Below are positions 49,301-60,378 of a stretch of 64,000 nt of DNA, piece after piece. Under the pieces are notes generated by a model. It ran no database searches. It was not told where the DNA came from and was given only the letters and a program-made list of their open reading frames with translations. Each line of letters begins with the position of its first letter. Positions within the stretch are counted from its first letter, which is position 1. Source of the stretch: Puffinus mauretanicus (Eukaryota; Chordata; Aves; Procellariiformes; Procellariidae); the NCBI GenBank assembly GCA_023333565.1, contig JAJKFH010001106.1, positions 62,001 through 126,000 of the forward strand. Reading direction: 5' to 3'. The position numbers and the translations under genes were made by a program.

Positions 49301-51239
49301 CAGCATCTCTGATTGAAGGCTGGGGGGAGACCAGGGCCATGTCACAACAGCAACCACTTGTAGACCAAAGGAGAAGGATGAGAATGAGACTTCTTTCCAG
49401 CAACTCTCCAAATGGCCTGAGGTGTCTGGCAGGAGGGATTTGAACTCCATGTCCAGAGGCGCAGAGCTGCCGAACCGTGCCGGGATGTTTCCTGGCTTTG
49501 GCAGAACGGGAAGCCACCAAGGGAGCAGCCCTGGGAGATCCCCCAGAGAGGCCCAGCAATGGGTGTCTGGGCTCCACCACGAAGTTTGCACCAGCTGCTG
49601 GAGCCACAAGAGGGTAAATGAGGCACCATGTTGTGAGTGAGTGAAATCCACATCTCCTCTCCAGGTCTCCCTCTTCTCTGGGTGCCTCCTAAGCTTTTAA
49701 GCAACCCTATGGTGGGTTTGCACCCTTAGTGGTGCCAGCCACCCAGCCTTGGCTGCCCTGGCCCCTTCCTTGTAACCACAGGAGGAGGCAGGACCAGGGG
49801 TGCAAAAAGGGGCTGGAGAGCACAGTCTGCAACTGGTGTCAGTGCTGTCAACCCCAAGGCTCAACCCAAGTGCCACTGCGTGTGTCAGGGGGTCAGTCCG
49901 GGCTGGTCACCTCCGAGGCTGGAAGTCTCACGTCACTCTTCTTCCCGTTTGCTTCGCTCTCCCCGTGCGTAGGCTGGGGTCACGGGGCCGCGCTTGCTCC
50001 AACAGCTGGGCTCGTGCTGGCTGTGGTACGTTTTGTGATATTTTAAGTTATAAACTCTTCCTGGCAGAGTCCCCATCCATGCAAAATCCTGTATTTTACA
50101 AGGTCTTTGGCTGCTTTTGTAGTATGGGTTTGAGATAACAGCTCTGTCCTGTTTTAACACTTCAGTAATGTAAATTGGCTTTCCTAGCTTCAATTCTCCC
50201 CTGTTTACGCTCTCCCAGGGGGTAATTTTACAAAGCTTGCGAGCAAATTCCACCTGAGCATTTCAGGATGTTGCGAGCATCACTGAAAGCCGTTGTAAAA
50301 AGGTTTGGTCTGGTTTTATTTCACAAATGCATTTCAGAGCTCTCAAATTCAAACCAGCCTGGTAAATTGCCCTAAATGAGCACCAAGTGCCGTCTTGGGT
50401 AGGAGAGCCTGGAAGGCAGCTGAGAAGCCTTCAGATAAGCAGGGAGATGTGGGCTTGGAGCGCGGGGGGTGGAGCTGACCTGGCAGAGGGGCCACACTGG
50501 TTGCTTACAGGCTGATGTAATAGGTGTGACCATAAACTGGGTATGGTGGAGTTGGGGGACAGACGCAAGGTGTGGTAGTTTGTCAAGCACTGCTCCAGGA
50601 TCCTCCAGGCTGGGCGATTCGGAGCTGATCTGGCTCCACTCCCCTGCTAAGCACAAGGCGGGGATGAACTTTAATAGCTGATGTGGGGTGGGAAGAAAAG
50701 CAGGAAAAAAGGGAGTTTCTCTTCTTAACGCCTAATCTGCTGTTGGCTTAAGAAAACAGAAAAACAAGCGACCTAAGACCTAAGCGCAGCATGCACGTGC
50801 GTGGCCATGCGCATCGACAGCCAACCTGTTGAATTTGGTGTTGTAGGAAGTAAGCAGCGTGCGTAAGGTGGACAGGTTGGTTTGAAAAGTTAATCCTGTT
50901 ATAATTAAAAAGTGTTGTAACAGCAAAGTCGCAGAGTCACAAATCAGAGGGCGAGATGACACCACGACCTAGAGTGTGTCAAGTCTTGCGAGTATGGGAC
51001 AGGAGTAATATGCATAACAAAAATAATCCAGCCTCATGCTTAAAAGAGTGGAGCAATAATCTGAGAGAGCTGGGGAAGGTTTCTCTCCCGGTCCAGCCGA
51101 CAAGGTGTTTGGCCTTGAGGAGCTTCAGGCAAGAAGAGTATCATGTCCAATCAAGGACACAAAATCCAAACAAATTAAAATGCATCTGGACTGATGTGCA
51201 ATGATGTGCATGTACGTTAAAAGTGCTTCCTGACCTTTA

Positions 51240-51720
51240 CAGGGATTGTTTTATACCCTGGAGCATGACATTTTATTACTCTTGCCTTCTACATAATTTA
51301 TCATAGAAAAATATTATTTTGGCTATAAAATTATTCGCCTTCATTTTAAGCCCGGCAATAGTATTTAACTTTCTGATCCTTTTTGAAACTAATTTCCCCG
51401 GGCAAATTACATACTGTGCCAAGAGATTCCTTCGGCTTTAAATTTTCCTGCCATTAATGTCACAGAATGGGACATCACAGCTGAGAGGGTGATCATTTTT
51501 TTGATAACCTTGAAAGCAACAGAGTAGAGCACCTCGTCGGAGTTGCTCTCACACAGGTTTTCCAATGGAAATTATCCCAGTTTTTCCTGTGCCAATTATC
51601 ACCACCACAACTGTCCGCTTTGCTGCCCTGCTCTGATCCCCTTAACCTGAGCTAGAAGCCGTAATGACAACATTTCTGTTTTCACCTGAACCCATTATTT
51701 AGGCACTGTGCAAACACATG
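51240..51720. promoter_or_regulatory. AT-rich, motif-dense segment (candidate enhancer)
   Basis: This segment contains repeated homeodomain-like AATTATC/AATTTATC/TAAT cores, GCCATTAATGTCACAG, and TGATCATT. It lies about 8.6-9 kb upstream of the CREBBP start codon. This is suggestive only. Confidence 0.25.
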
Positions 51721-52189
51721 GTGAAAGGCGATTTCTGCTGAAAAAGGTTTTACATCTGAAGCCTTCGTGCAGGGTTCGGGAGAAATTCTGGACTATATCG
51801 AGAAAAAGGGTTTGGGTTTGGCTCTACCACGCTCTGCGCTGAGCACCCAGAGATGCCAGGTGCCATTCAGGCAGCCCACGCCAGTCGATGGGAGGGAAGC
51901 GAGACACAGCCGAGTGGGATGCACGAGAGCCGGACTCAAGGAGCTCTCCGAGAGAACCACAGGGCTAGAGAAATCGTGGAGCCTTTGAACTGGTTGTTGC
52001 CATAAAAAGAAAAAATAATTAATTTGGTTGGAATCAAACTGACGTGGAAAACTCAGTGAGGGGAAGGTTGGTGAAATGATTTATTTTGGTCACTTTGTCC
52101 TTTCTTACTCCTTTTGTTTTCCCAGTTTCAGAGCTAAAAGCTGTTTTTAAAGCCTTGCTCATGCAGCATGGAAATTAAATGTTTTCTTT

Positions 52190-52203
52190 ATCAATTAATT
52201 GAT
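52190..52203. promoter_or_regulatory. 14-base homeodomain-type palindrome
   Basis: ATCAATTAATTGAT is a perfect palindrome with two overlapping ATTA/TAAT cores back to back, a layout suited to a dimeric homeodomain. It lies in an AT-rich stretch about 8.1 kb upstream of CREBBP. Confidence 0.3.
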
Positions 52204-55200
52204 CAGAAGGTTTCAGAGTTTTCCAAATTCCAAAAGCTGAAACCTCAAGGGTTTTCTGACTGTTCACTAAATACCTGCACATGCCAGAGTTATCCACCTG
52301 CAGACAAGTGCAGTTTTCTACAAACGTATTTGCTAGCAAGAGGGGAAAAAACCCCATCATCATCCAACTCTACCAGTCCCCCAGAAATGCGGAGAAGACG
52401 ACCAGCTTTCAGTCTCATTTCTCCTAGAAAATGCAGTTCCTAACCGCGGACCAGAAGGAGGTGTCTCCTCTGCTTGGCATCTGCCACTGTAATGCTCTCC
52501 TGATGTCCAGCCCTACACCACAGCCTGCCTGGATCGGCCCCAGGTCTCCTGAACCTCAGCTCCTGAGCAGGAGGGCCCTTAAGAGACCACCATGTCCACC
52601 CACCCACCCCAAGGCTGGGCCTGGAGCTAGATCTTTCCTGATAGCTGCTTGACCAACGTGGTGATGGGCACCAGACACCCACAGCATGGCTTGGTGGAGT
52701 GCTCTTCACGCAACGGGGGGCTGGGCCACAACAGGTCCCACTTTGAACCAGACAGCATTGAGCTCTGAGCTCCTGGGGAAGTTGCTCTTTTTTTTGTCCT
52801 TTTTGTTCAAGGAAAGAACCCTTGTGGTGGAGGAAGAGAGAGGCTGGAGGAACAAACAGGCGGTTAATGTATTCACCTTGTCAACCCAGCTCCATGGGCT
52901 CCCTGCCCTAATGAATAGTGAAGAATTTTATACAAATTGGAACTGGTTCAGCAGGACAGTTTTCCAGAGACCCAGCCCAGAAAGGCTTCCTGGTCGCCGC
53001 TGAGGCCCTTCCCTCCGCGGGAGGGGAGGGCAGTCCCAGCCTTGCTCAAAGGCTTGAGGGGCATGAGCACCCCTGTTTCTTTTCGGGGTGAGCCGTGGGA
53101 GATGCAGGCTGGGGGGGTCCCCGAGAAGGGTGATTGTGGGGGGCCCCCCAGGCCAGTGGGATGGAGTGATGGCCACCTGCAAAGCTGCTGGGTGCTGCAG
53201 AGGTCTCGTGTGCTGTAAGCTAGAGGGGTTTGCACGTGTCCAGCCACAGAACCGTAGTCACCAGGCATTTCCATCGCTGGAAGTGCCAGCAAATGCAAAA
53301 CGTACGTGCCTCAGGGGAAAGGAGAGGGCTGAGCAGAGTCTGCAGACGGGGTGGTGACTAGGAGCTCAAGACAGCAGTAGAGCAGGGAAGTCCTGTGGAG
53401 GAGCCGACCATTTCCCGCCAAAGAGCTCAGCTTTGGGGCAGCAGCTGGGGTCTGCAGAGGCACAGTGCCGTTGTGCATTCGCCTTTGGAGCTGGTCTCTG
53501 CCCGAGCGGGCCTGTCGGACGCATGATGGCACATGACGGTGCCTAAGCAAGGACAGGGCAGCCACCTCGGAGGCTTTACCGTGCCCTGAGAACTTGGGCA
53601 GAGTTAACTCTTGGAGCCTAATGCAGAAGACAATGGACCTGTCTGCCACCTAAAACCAAAACATTTCTCAGAGACGGCTTTTAACCCAGGCGATGGAAAA
53701 AGGCTGACACTACAGAAGAGCTTGGGGTTGCTCTCTGGGTGACTCTGGGAGTTCAACAGATAAGAAATAAAGTTTTTTAACAGGTGAGAGGAGGTGCTTT
53801 GAGGCCAAAGCAAAAAGGTTATGGGTTGGTGGACAAGCCAGGATTAACCCTTGACAAGGTAGGGAGAATTTTCCAGGAAGGAAGCTCCTAGAGATAACCA
53901 AAGGTCTTGCACTAAAGCTGTGGTTGACACCAAGAGTTCCTCTAAAGAAGAGGACTGAGGCAGAGGGACAGGCAAGGCTCAATGGAGCGGGAGCAACAGC
54001 AGAGCCGTACTGTTGTGGCTACCTCCACCAGCCAGGACAATGGCAGAGCAGGGGAAAAATGCAATCAGTGTCCCCACGGCCTGGCTTTGCAAAGGCTCAG
54101 CAGAATTTTGCAGACGGGTGATTAAAAGGATGATGGTGAGACGACAAGCTCAGGCAGAGTTTTCATGGGAACATCAGATTTTGCTGCAGCAAAAAATAAG
54201 GACTGTCAGCCAGAACGCAAGGAGGGCATTACCAGATGTCATCTTAGATGCTTATGTGGAAGTAAGTGCTGTGAGCAGTGCTACCAATAAAGAAAAGAAA
54301 GCTACATGCAGAGAGAGACAAACAGCTGAACTATGAGATTCATAGTAATGAATTTACTTCCACAAAAGAAATATGCGGTCTATCCAAGTAGGTTAATAAA
54401 TGCTTGGATCGCATTTGATCGAAAGGAGCAATGCTTAGTGTGGTAAAATGTGCTGAGCCCTTGATCTCGTCTCTGCAACGCCGTCATGGAAAGAGCAGAG
54501 GACAGAAGTGGGTGAGGGGGAATCTGAAGACATCTTTCAAGGGTCAAGGAATCGCCCAGTCCCCACCTCGGGGCAGAGGTTCAAAGATGCTAACATGTCA
54601 CTGCTCTGAGGTGCGTGGAGTGAACAGAAGAAAGGATGGATGGAGGCACCAGCCCTGGTGGGAAGGACGAGGTCTTTCTCTGAGATACAGGTTCAGGCAA
54701 GAGGTGGATTCTGTGGTGAACTTAGCAGACGGGAGTTCGAGCAGTGCTCGCTGCTGGAGCTCACAGCTCAGCACGGTGACTTGGACTGCCATTCATCTGG
54801 GATTAAGTTAATGCCAAGCTGTGACCTGCAGCACCTGAAGCGCTTGCAAACGCTCCCTCCTACTGACTGTGTAATGGGGAAGGCCAAGCCTTTGACAGAG
54901 GGACAAGGCAGAGAGCAGGGAGGTGGCAAACACTGAAATCTTCTCATCGCGAACGGCCAGAGCGTACCTATGGGCACCCTGAGTTTCCATGTGCTCAGGG
55001 AAGGGATCTTTCACCGTAATCTGCAGGGGGAAAAAAAAGTTTCATGTCTTCATTTTGGCCTGTGTTGGCTGAAACCACCCATAAACGGCTAATTGCAACT
55101 GCTAAAAGGGAGCTGGCAGACATGAAACTTGCCCGGATTACCCAGATTACTATTTTATGGATAGAAATACAATTTTCAAACTGACTGTGGGGCTGGGTGA

Positions 55201-58200
55201 GAGCTGGTGTCAGACGGACAAAGCTGTAGTGTAGCAGAGCCCAAAGACAGACATTTTTCATAGCAGTTTAACTCTTAAAAAGTAAAGCAAATGGACTGTT
55301 GTCTTTCAGACAAAGCACAAACGATGATTTCTAGAGCAACAACTCAGGATGAGAGTGTAAAGACAGATTTATACAGATTTTTTCATAATAGTTTGTCAGG
55401 CATGGCAAAATTACAGGCCAACTCCAGCAAAAGGGCTTCACATTTGGGATGTAAGAAAAAAGGGCCACTCGGAATGACGGACTGGACTATGTTGATGACA
55501 GAAGACTAGATGTTTTTCCTGAACTGTTATTCTCACTTCTGTGAGATAGCCTTCCTTGTTAAATGGATGATTCCCCTACATCAGAGTTATGCTAGTGGAA
55601 AGGGTGGTCTCGACACATGATGGGCAGGATTTTGAGCAGTTCACAGTAATGTCCAGGTTTGCATCCAGTCCCCACTAGACTCTGTTCAACAAGTAGGTAG
55701 GAAACGGCTTTAAAATAATGAATACATACTGAAAAGGAAAGAAGAATCAGGTCTGACCAGTGCTTCACTTTAAAAGACAGGATGGCACCTACAAAACATG
55801 GCTAGCCACCTGCAGATACTTTGTTTTGCATAAAATGAAGCAAGGAGACCACTTGGGATGTTTGTTAGGCTCCGTAGCCCAAGGAGCTAAGGGTTTGCAG
55901 AAGTGAACAGACATATAGCTAAACACAAAACAGCACTATGATTGCGGTCCCAGGGGTTACCACCACTTCCTGAACACAACAAGAATTCACACGTACCATG
56001 AAAATCAGAAGCCAGAAACAACAGTCATTTCACATAAAGTTGCTTCACAATCCCATGAGTGCCGGGTGCGTAAGCAGAGAGACACGCTTGGAGGAAGAAC
56101 AGGCAGCACCTTCTGCGGCAGCCAGGAGGAGAGAAGGTAACGGGCGCTGGGCTTGTCTTTTTGCCTGGGACAGCTTCATTTGGCAGCACACAGGGATGGT
56201 AAGGCAACCAGACGCTGGGACATAACGTTACCGGGAAAAACAGACTCTCTTATTCCCAATGACAACACTCTGACGATGCCACGGTGACCACAAGTTACAG
56301 TGCAGAGCTCCTCAGAAGTTCTTCAAACATTGTTAATTGTTTGGCTGTAAGGTTTTGAGGTCACAAGCTATAGAAATGATACTTCCATGTTCTGGCCAGG
56401 GAAGGAAGGTAGGATCTCAGGAACTGTATCTTTAACAGCTTAGTTTTGGAGACAGGAAGTCTGGAAATGGGCTGCAGCAGTGCAGGTTTTATTATGCAAT
56501 TTCTCTTGGAACTAGTCCCTGACTAAAGGAGTTATCCATTAAGCACCTGCTTCACCGTGCCTCCCGAGCACCGCAGGTGAAGTCCTCAGGAACCCATGCA
56601 AGGGCTTAACCATCAGCTGGGGGAGGGGGGAGCCGTGCGCTGGGGTCCAGACTGGGAATCCTGGGTGCAAGTTTGCAGTAGTAGGGCTCATTTGCTTGCT
56701 ACACAATGTCTTTCAAACAGTTTCCTTTCTTCTCACAAAATTCTCCGACTCTGTTTGAGCTCATTCTGTGTTTGGCATTAGCAGTGGTGAGGCCATTTGA
56801 CTCTTGCAATACCGATATTAAAGGGCTATGGTACCCCGAGCACTGCAGTACTATTAAGCCTTTTGGGTGTTTAATCATAGCCCTGTTTCCAGGGGCAGTG
56901 GATAACAGTCAAGGTCTTCCTCTCCCTCCTGCCATTAACGCGATGCTGTTCTAATCCCATGGCAGGGGGCAACTGGGGCCATCCTAAGGGGACATCGTGC
57001 CATGGAAAAGCTGCAGGACACAGCAGCAATAGGATCCTCCTCCTCCCCTACGCCTGGGGTATAGCATTCCCTCCCTCCAAAGCACCTCCTTTCTCTCCCA
57101 CTCCGTCCCCAGGGCTCCCAGCCCCCCTCTGATTTCACCGATGTGGCAAGTCTGTCACTTGCTGTAAAGATAGAGGAGCTCTCCCAGCTGATGGGAGAGG
57201 AATCATGGCCTCCGTGAGTCCTCCCATCTGCTCCCCATTCCCAATATCGAGTAGGTAGCATTGTCCTGGCAGGCACACCAGCTCCTGTTACGGTGATGGT
57301 GGTGTCGGGGCCTCTTGCGCGGTGGCTGTATGGTCGGAGCTGCAGTGCTGGTGTAACGTCAGTGTATTGCCTAGCACCAGGCGGCATGAACATCTTCCTC
57401 GAGCTAGGTGGTGGCTGTGGGACCCTCAGGTTCTGTCCCCGGTGGTAGATCTCCATCCTGACTTCATGCCGGAGCTGCAGAGTTATTGCAGCAGCAGAGA
57501 AGGGGATCATAAGGGGCACAAAATGCTACGGGGGTCTCCTGGTGTCAGCCGCTCCAGCAAACCCTTCGTTGTCAAGACCACAAGTGGGCAAGGCAAGTGC
57601 AAAAAGTTTTCCAAGCTGCAGTTCACAATGCACTGACCAAACTTGTTAAAAAGTTGCAGCAGGAGATAGCGAAGGGCACTGCTGTCCTCGGTTGTGCCTG
57701 ACAGACAATCTGACCTGATCTCTACCACCCCAGCTCCAACAGCAAAACATTTTCCCTTAACCTAAACTGGGGCAAATGCCTTATATTACAGTAGAACACT
57801 GCTGGACAAAAGCCGTTGCTCTCATGCCTGGAGCTGCTGTGAGACACCAACCCTGTCCCACACCGAGCCATCCTAAAACAGACGGGAACTCACTGCTTTT
57901 GAAGGAAATTAAGGCAGGCATAACCAGAGAGCGCTTACTTGTGTAACTAATGGGTAATATAGTGATAGAAGCAGAGGCCTGTGAGAGACCTCCAGAGTGA
58001 TTGCAGTCAGACCTCAGCAAGGACAGGCACCATGTAAATAAATAAAGAATTTGCAAGTAAATGTAATGAAATGCATGTAAATGTAGAAGTAAATGTAACG
58101 AATTCGAGTTTTGCAGTAAACAAAAGACAGACTTGCTCTTTGCAAAAGAAGGTGTCATTATAGATCTCCTTTAAACCAATAAAATGTTGTTGATTAATCC

Positions 58201-58559
58201 ATCTCAGCTTACAGACTTCATCAACACATCCTCAGGATTGTCTCAGCCTGTCCTCGGCTTGTGGCTGCTCCTCGGGGACATATTGACATGTAGGCGATGA
58301 AAACAGCCCCGAGCAACCAGTTTGGGTACGAGGAGCTCTGCTGCCACATTGGCACGGCGCGGCACCAGGGCTCATACGACCTGCTTCTCAGGTTGGGAAC
58401 CAGTATGGAAATCCACGGAAGTATATGAGCTCCAGTCCCATAAACCTGTTTCGGGCTGGAAAGTCTGTCTAGACAGAGCATAAGGCATTTGTAAAGCAAG
58501 GCTGGGTCCTGCTGCGCCTTGGGCCTGGGGCACTGGGGGGACCTTGGGAGGGGACGTTG

Positions 58560-59060
58560 GGAGGGGACATTTGCGGCGGGTTTGAGAGGGGAGACTGAGG
58601 AGAGGATGGTGTGGGGGGCGACTGTGAGGGGACGGAAGGGAGACTGAATGGGGACACGCTGTGAGGGAGGTGTTAAGAGAGGACATTAGTGGCAGGACTG
58701 AGAGGGGAGACTGTGGGGACTGAGGGGAGGATGATGTGGGGGGCGACTCTGAGGGGACTGGGGGGGAGACTGAGCAGGGACACGCTGTGAGGGGGACGTT
58801 TGTGACAGGACTGAGAGGGGAGACTGTGGGGACTGAGGGGAGGATGATGTGGGGGGCGACTCTGAGGGGACTGAGGGGAGACTGAGCAGGGACACGCCGT
58901 TGAGGGGGACATTTGTGACAGGACTGAGAGGGGAGACTGTGGGGACTGAGGGGAGGATGATGTGGGGGGCGACTCTGAGGGGACTGAGGGGAGACTGAGC
59001 AGGGACACGCCGTGAGGGGGACGTTGAGAGGGGACATCCACGGCGGGACTGAAAGGGGGG
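58560..59060. repeat. G-rich minisatellite, unit about 113 bases, about four copies
   Basis: A repeated motif containing GATGATGTGGGGGGCGACT starts at 58730, 58843 and 58956, giving a period of exactly 113 bases. A more diverged copy is anchored at 58605 (period 125), and a degenerate tail follows. The plus strand is purine-rich (GAGGGGACTGAGGGGA). The unit has no stops in most minus-strand frames, so long Ser/Pro-rich open frames (58372-59586 and others) arise artificially. The array sits directly upstream of the CREBBP CpG island. Confidence 0.9.
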
Positions 59061-59494
59061 ACTGTGGGTGGCTGAGGGGAGGCTGAGAGAGGACACCGTG
59101 AAGGGGCAGCTGTGGGGGTTCTGGGAGGGGAACCCTGACGGGGCAGGTAGGAGAGACCGAGGGGAGCGACGGGGGACGCTGCGAACGGGCAACTGTGAGG
59201 GCGCCGAATGCGTCCCTGAGAGGGACGAGCGCACGGGGACAGCGCGGCGACACCGCGGGAGGGCGAGGAGCGTCCCCTCCGCCGACCACCCGTCCCCTCG
59301 CCCCTCCGCGGAGCAACTGAGGACGATCTCGCCTCTTTCCGGCGCCGCTCGCGCCTTTCCGGCGTCGGCGGGGGCGGGGGGGCGTGCCCCGTGCGCGGTG
59401 ACGCAAGGCGCAGGCCCCGCCTCGTCCCCGCCCCCATGGTCTCTGGAAAAGAGAAGAGAAAAAAAAACTTTTTTTTTTAATTGAGGAATCAACA

Positions 59495-59506
59495 GCCGCC
59501 ATCTTG
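59495..59506 (+). promoter_or_regulatory. YY1-type initiator element
   Basis: GCCGCCATCTTG matches the strong YY1 consensus that often lies at or just after the start site of CpG-island promoters. A second, weaker GCCGCCAT lies at about 59970. Confidence 0.6.
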
Positions 59507-59707
59507 TCGCGGAGCCGGAGCGCGGCGCGAGCGGAGCGGGGCCGGGCCGGGCCGGGCCGGGGCAGCGGGGCCGCCCGCCGGGACACGGGCAGCCGCGCGG
59601 AGCGCCGCCGACGGGCAGAGGGGCTCGGGGCAGCGGGGCAGAGCCGGCCGGAGCCAACCGAGCGCCGCCGACGGGACCGGGAGCCGCGGCCGCCGCCGCG
59701 CCGCGCT

Positions 59708-59790
59708 CATTGTTTTGGGGCGTTTTTTGGGTGTTTTCGGGTTTTTTCCGATTTTTTGTGGTTTTTTAAATTTTTTTTTCCCCTCCCTCC
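59708..59790 (+). repeat. T/G-run block inside the CpG island
   Basis: Alternating runs of T (4-9) and G (2-4) are followed by a C/T tract. This is strikingly AT-rich compared with the GC-rich flanks on both sides. It is probably within the CREBBP 5' UTR or core promoter. No AG acceptor follows directly, so it does not look like a splice site. Confidence 0.6.
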
Positions 59791-59889
59791 TCTTCCCTCC
59801 CCCCCCCCTCCCCTACCTCGGCCGCGGTTCGGCCGCGGGCGGGGGCGGCGGGCGGGGGCCGCCGCGGGGCCGGGGCGAACCCCCCGGCG

Positions 59890-59941
59890 CGGAGGGGAGG
59901 GGACGGGGCGAGGCGGAGGGGAGCGTGGGGGGGGGGGGGGG
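59890..59941 (+). other. G-quadruplex-prone run (15-G tract)
   Basis: Five closely spaced runs of at least four G end in 15 consecutive G (59927-59941), only four bases before an upstream ATG. If transcribed this is a strong RNA G-quadruplex candidate in the CREBBP leader. Confidence 0.65.
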
Positions 59942-59945
59942 CGCT

Positions 59946-59960
59946 ATGCTCCCCGAGTGA
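59946..59960 (+). CDS. upstream ORF 1 in CREBBP leader (4 codons)
   Basis: An ATG directly after the 15-G run opens a four-codon frame (MLPE) closed by TGA. Initiation context is poor at +4 (C). It matters only if the transcript starts upstream, which the promoter layout suggests. Any role would be translational control of CREBBP. Confidence 0.35.
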   Translation: MLPE

Positions 59961-60125
59961 CTGACTGAGCCGCCATCCGGGCACCTCCTCGGCGGCGGCG
60001 GCCGGGCGGGGGGAAGAGGCCGGGAGGAGCGAGGCCGGCAGGGAGGGGGCGCTGGGCTCTTCCCCACCCCGCCCCGAACCCTCCTCCCCTGCGGCCTGCT
60101 GCGGCGGCGGCGGCCCGGCCCGGGT

Positions 60126-60161
60126 ATGGGGGAACGGGGGCCGCCGCCGGTCGGGCACTGA
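60126..60161 (+). CDS. upstream ORF 2 in CREBBP leader (11 codons)
   Basis: An ATG with G at +4 opens an 11-codon frame ending in TGA at 60159-60161. It is in frame with the main CDS and its stop is the in-frame stop closing the leader. No ATG lies between it and the CREBBP start, which supports initiation at 60294. Its peptide is GC-driven and not recognisable. Confidence 0.4.
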   Translation: MGERGPPPVGH

Positions 60162-60293
60162 GCGGCGCTGTTGCTCGACGGTGGGTTCCCCTTCGGAGGA
60201 ACGGGGAGAGAGAGCTTCGCCCCCTCTCAGGCTCACCCCGCTCCAACGATTACCGGCTCGGCGGCCTCTCCTCGGACGGCCCAGCCGGCTACC

Positions 60294-60378
60294 ATGGCGG
60301 AGAACTTACTCGACGGGCCGCCCAACCCCAAGCGAGCCAAGCTCAACTCGCCGGGCTTCTCCGCCAGCGATAGTACAG
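60294..60378 (+). CDS. CREBBP: CREBBP coding exon 1 (CREB-binding protein, N terminus)
   Basis: The exon encodes the first 28 residues, MAENLLDGPPNPKRAKL to SASDST, plus the first G of the next codon (GAC for Asp in vertebrates), with donor ACAG/gtaagg at 60378/60379. CREBBP is a nuclear lysine acetyltransferase and coactivator that binds phospho-CREB through its KIX domain, which is encoded further downstream. NPKRAKL is basic and NLS-like. The start context ACCATGG is near optimal, and an in-frame TGA at 60159 excludes upstream extension. It differs from human at about two positions (from memory). EP300 begins similarly (MAENVV), but LLDGPPNPKRAKL favours CREBBP. Confidence 0.97.

Larger units (their letters stand above)
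46301..58560. other. intergenic upstream of CREBBP, no gene recognised
   Basis: This is mixed-composition sequence. AT-richer stretches at about 47560-48560 and 51230-52330 look unlike their surroundings. Two minus-strand open frames at 56935-57519 and 57507-57728 overlap in different frames and are not recognisable. A short tandem-like GTAAATGTA motif recurs at about 58050-58100. No exon, RNA gene or transposon could be named with confidence. Confidence 0.55.

Noticed and set aside
58372..59586. 404-residue minus-strand frame and overlapping frames of 323 and 254 residues
   Set aside because: They run through the minisatellite and the CREBBP CpG island; the Ser/Pro-rich repeats follow the 113-base unit in several frames at once, so they are compositional.
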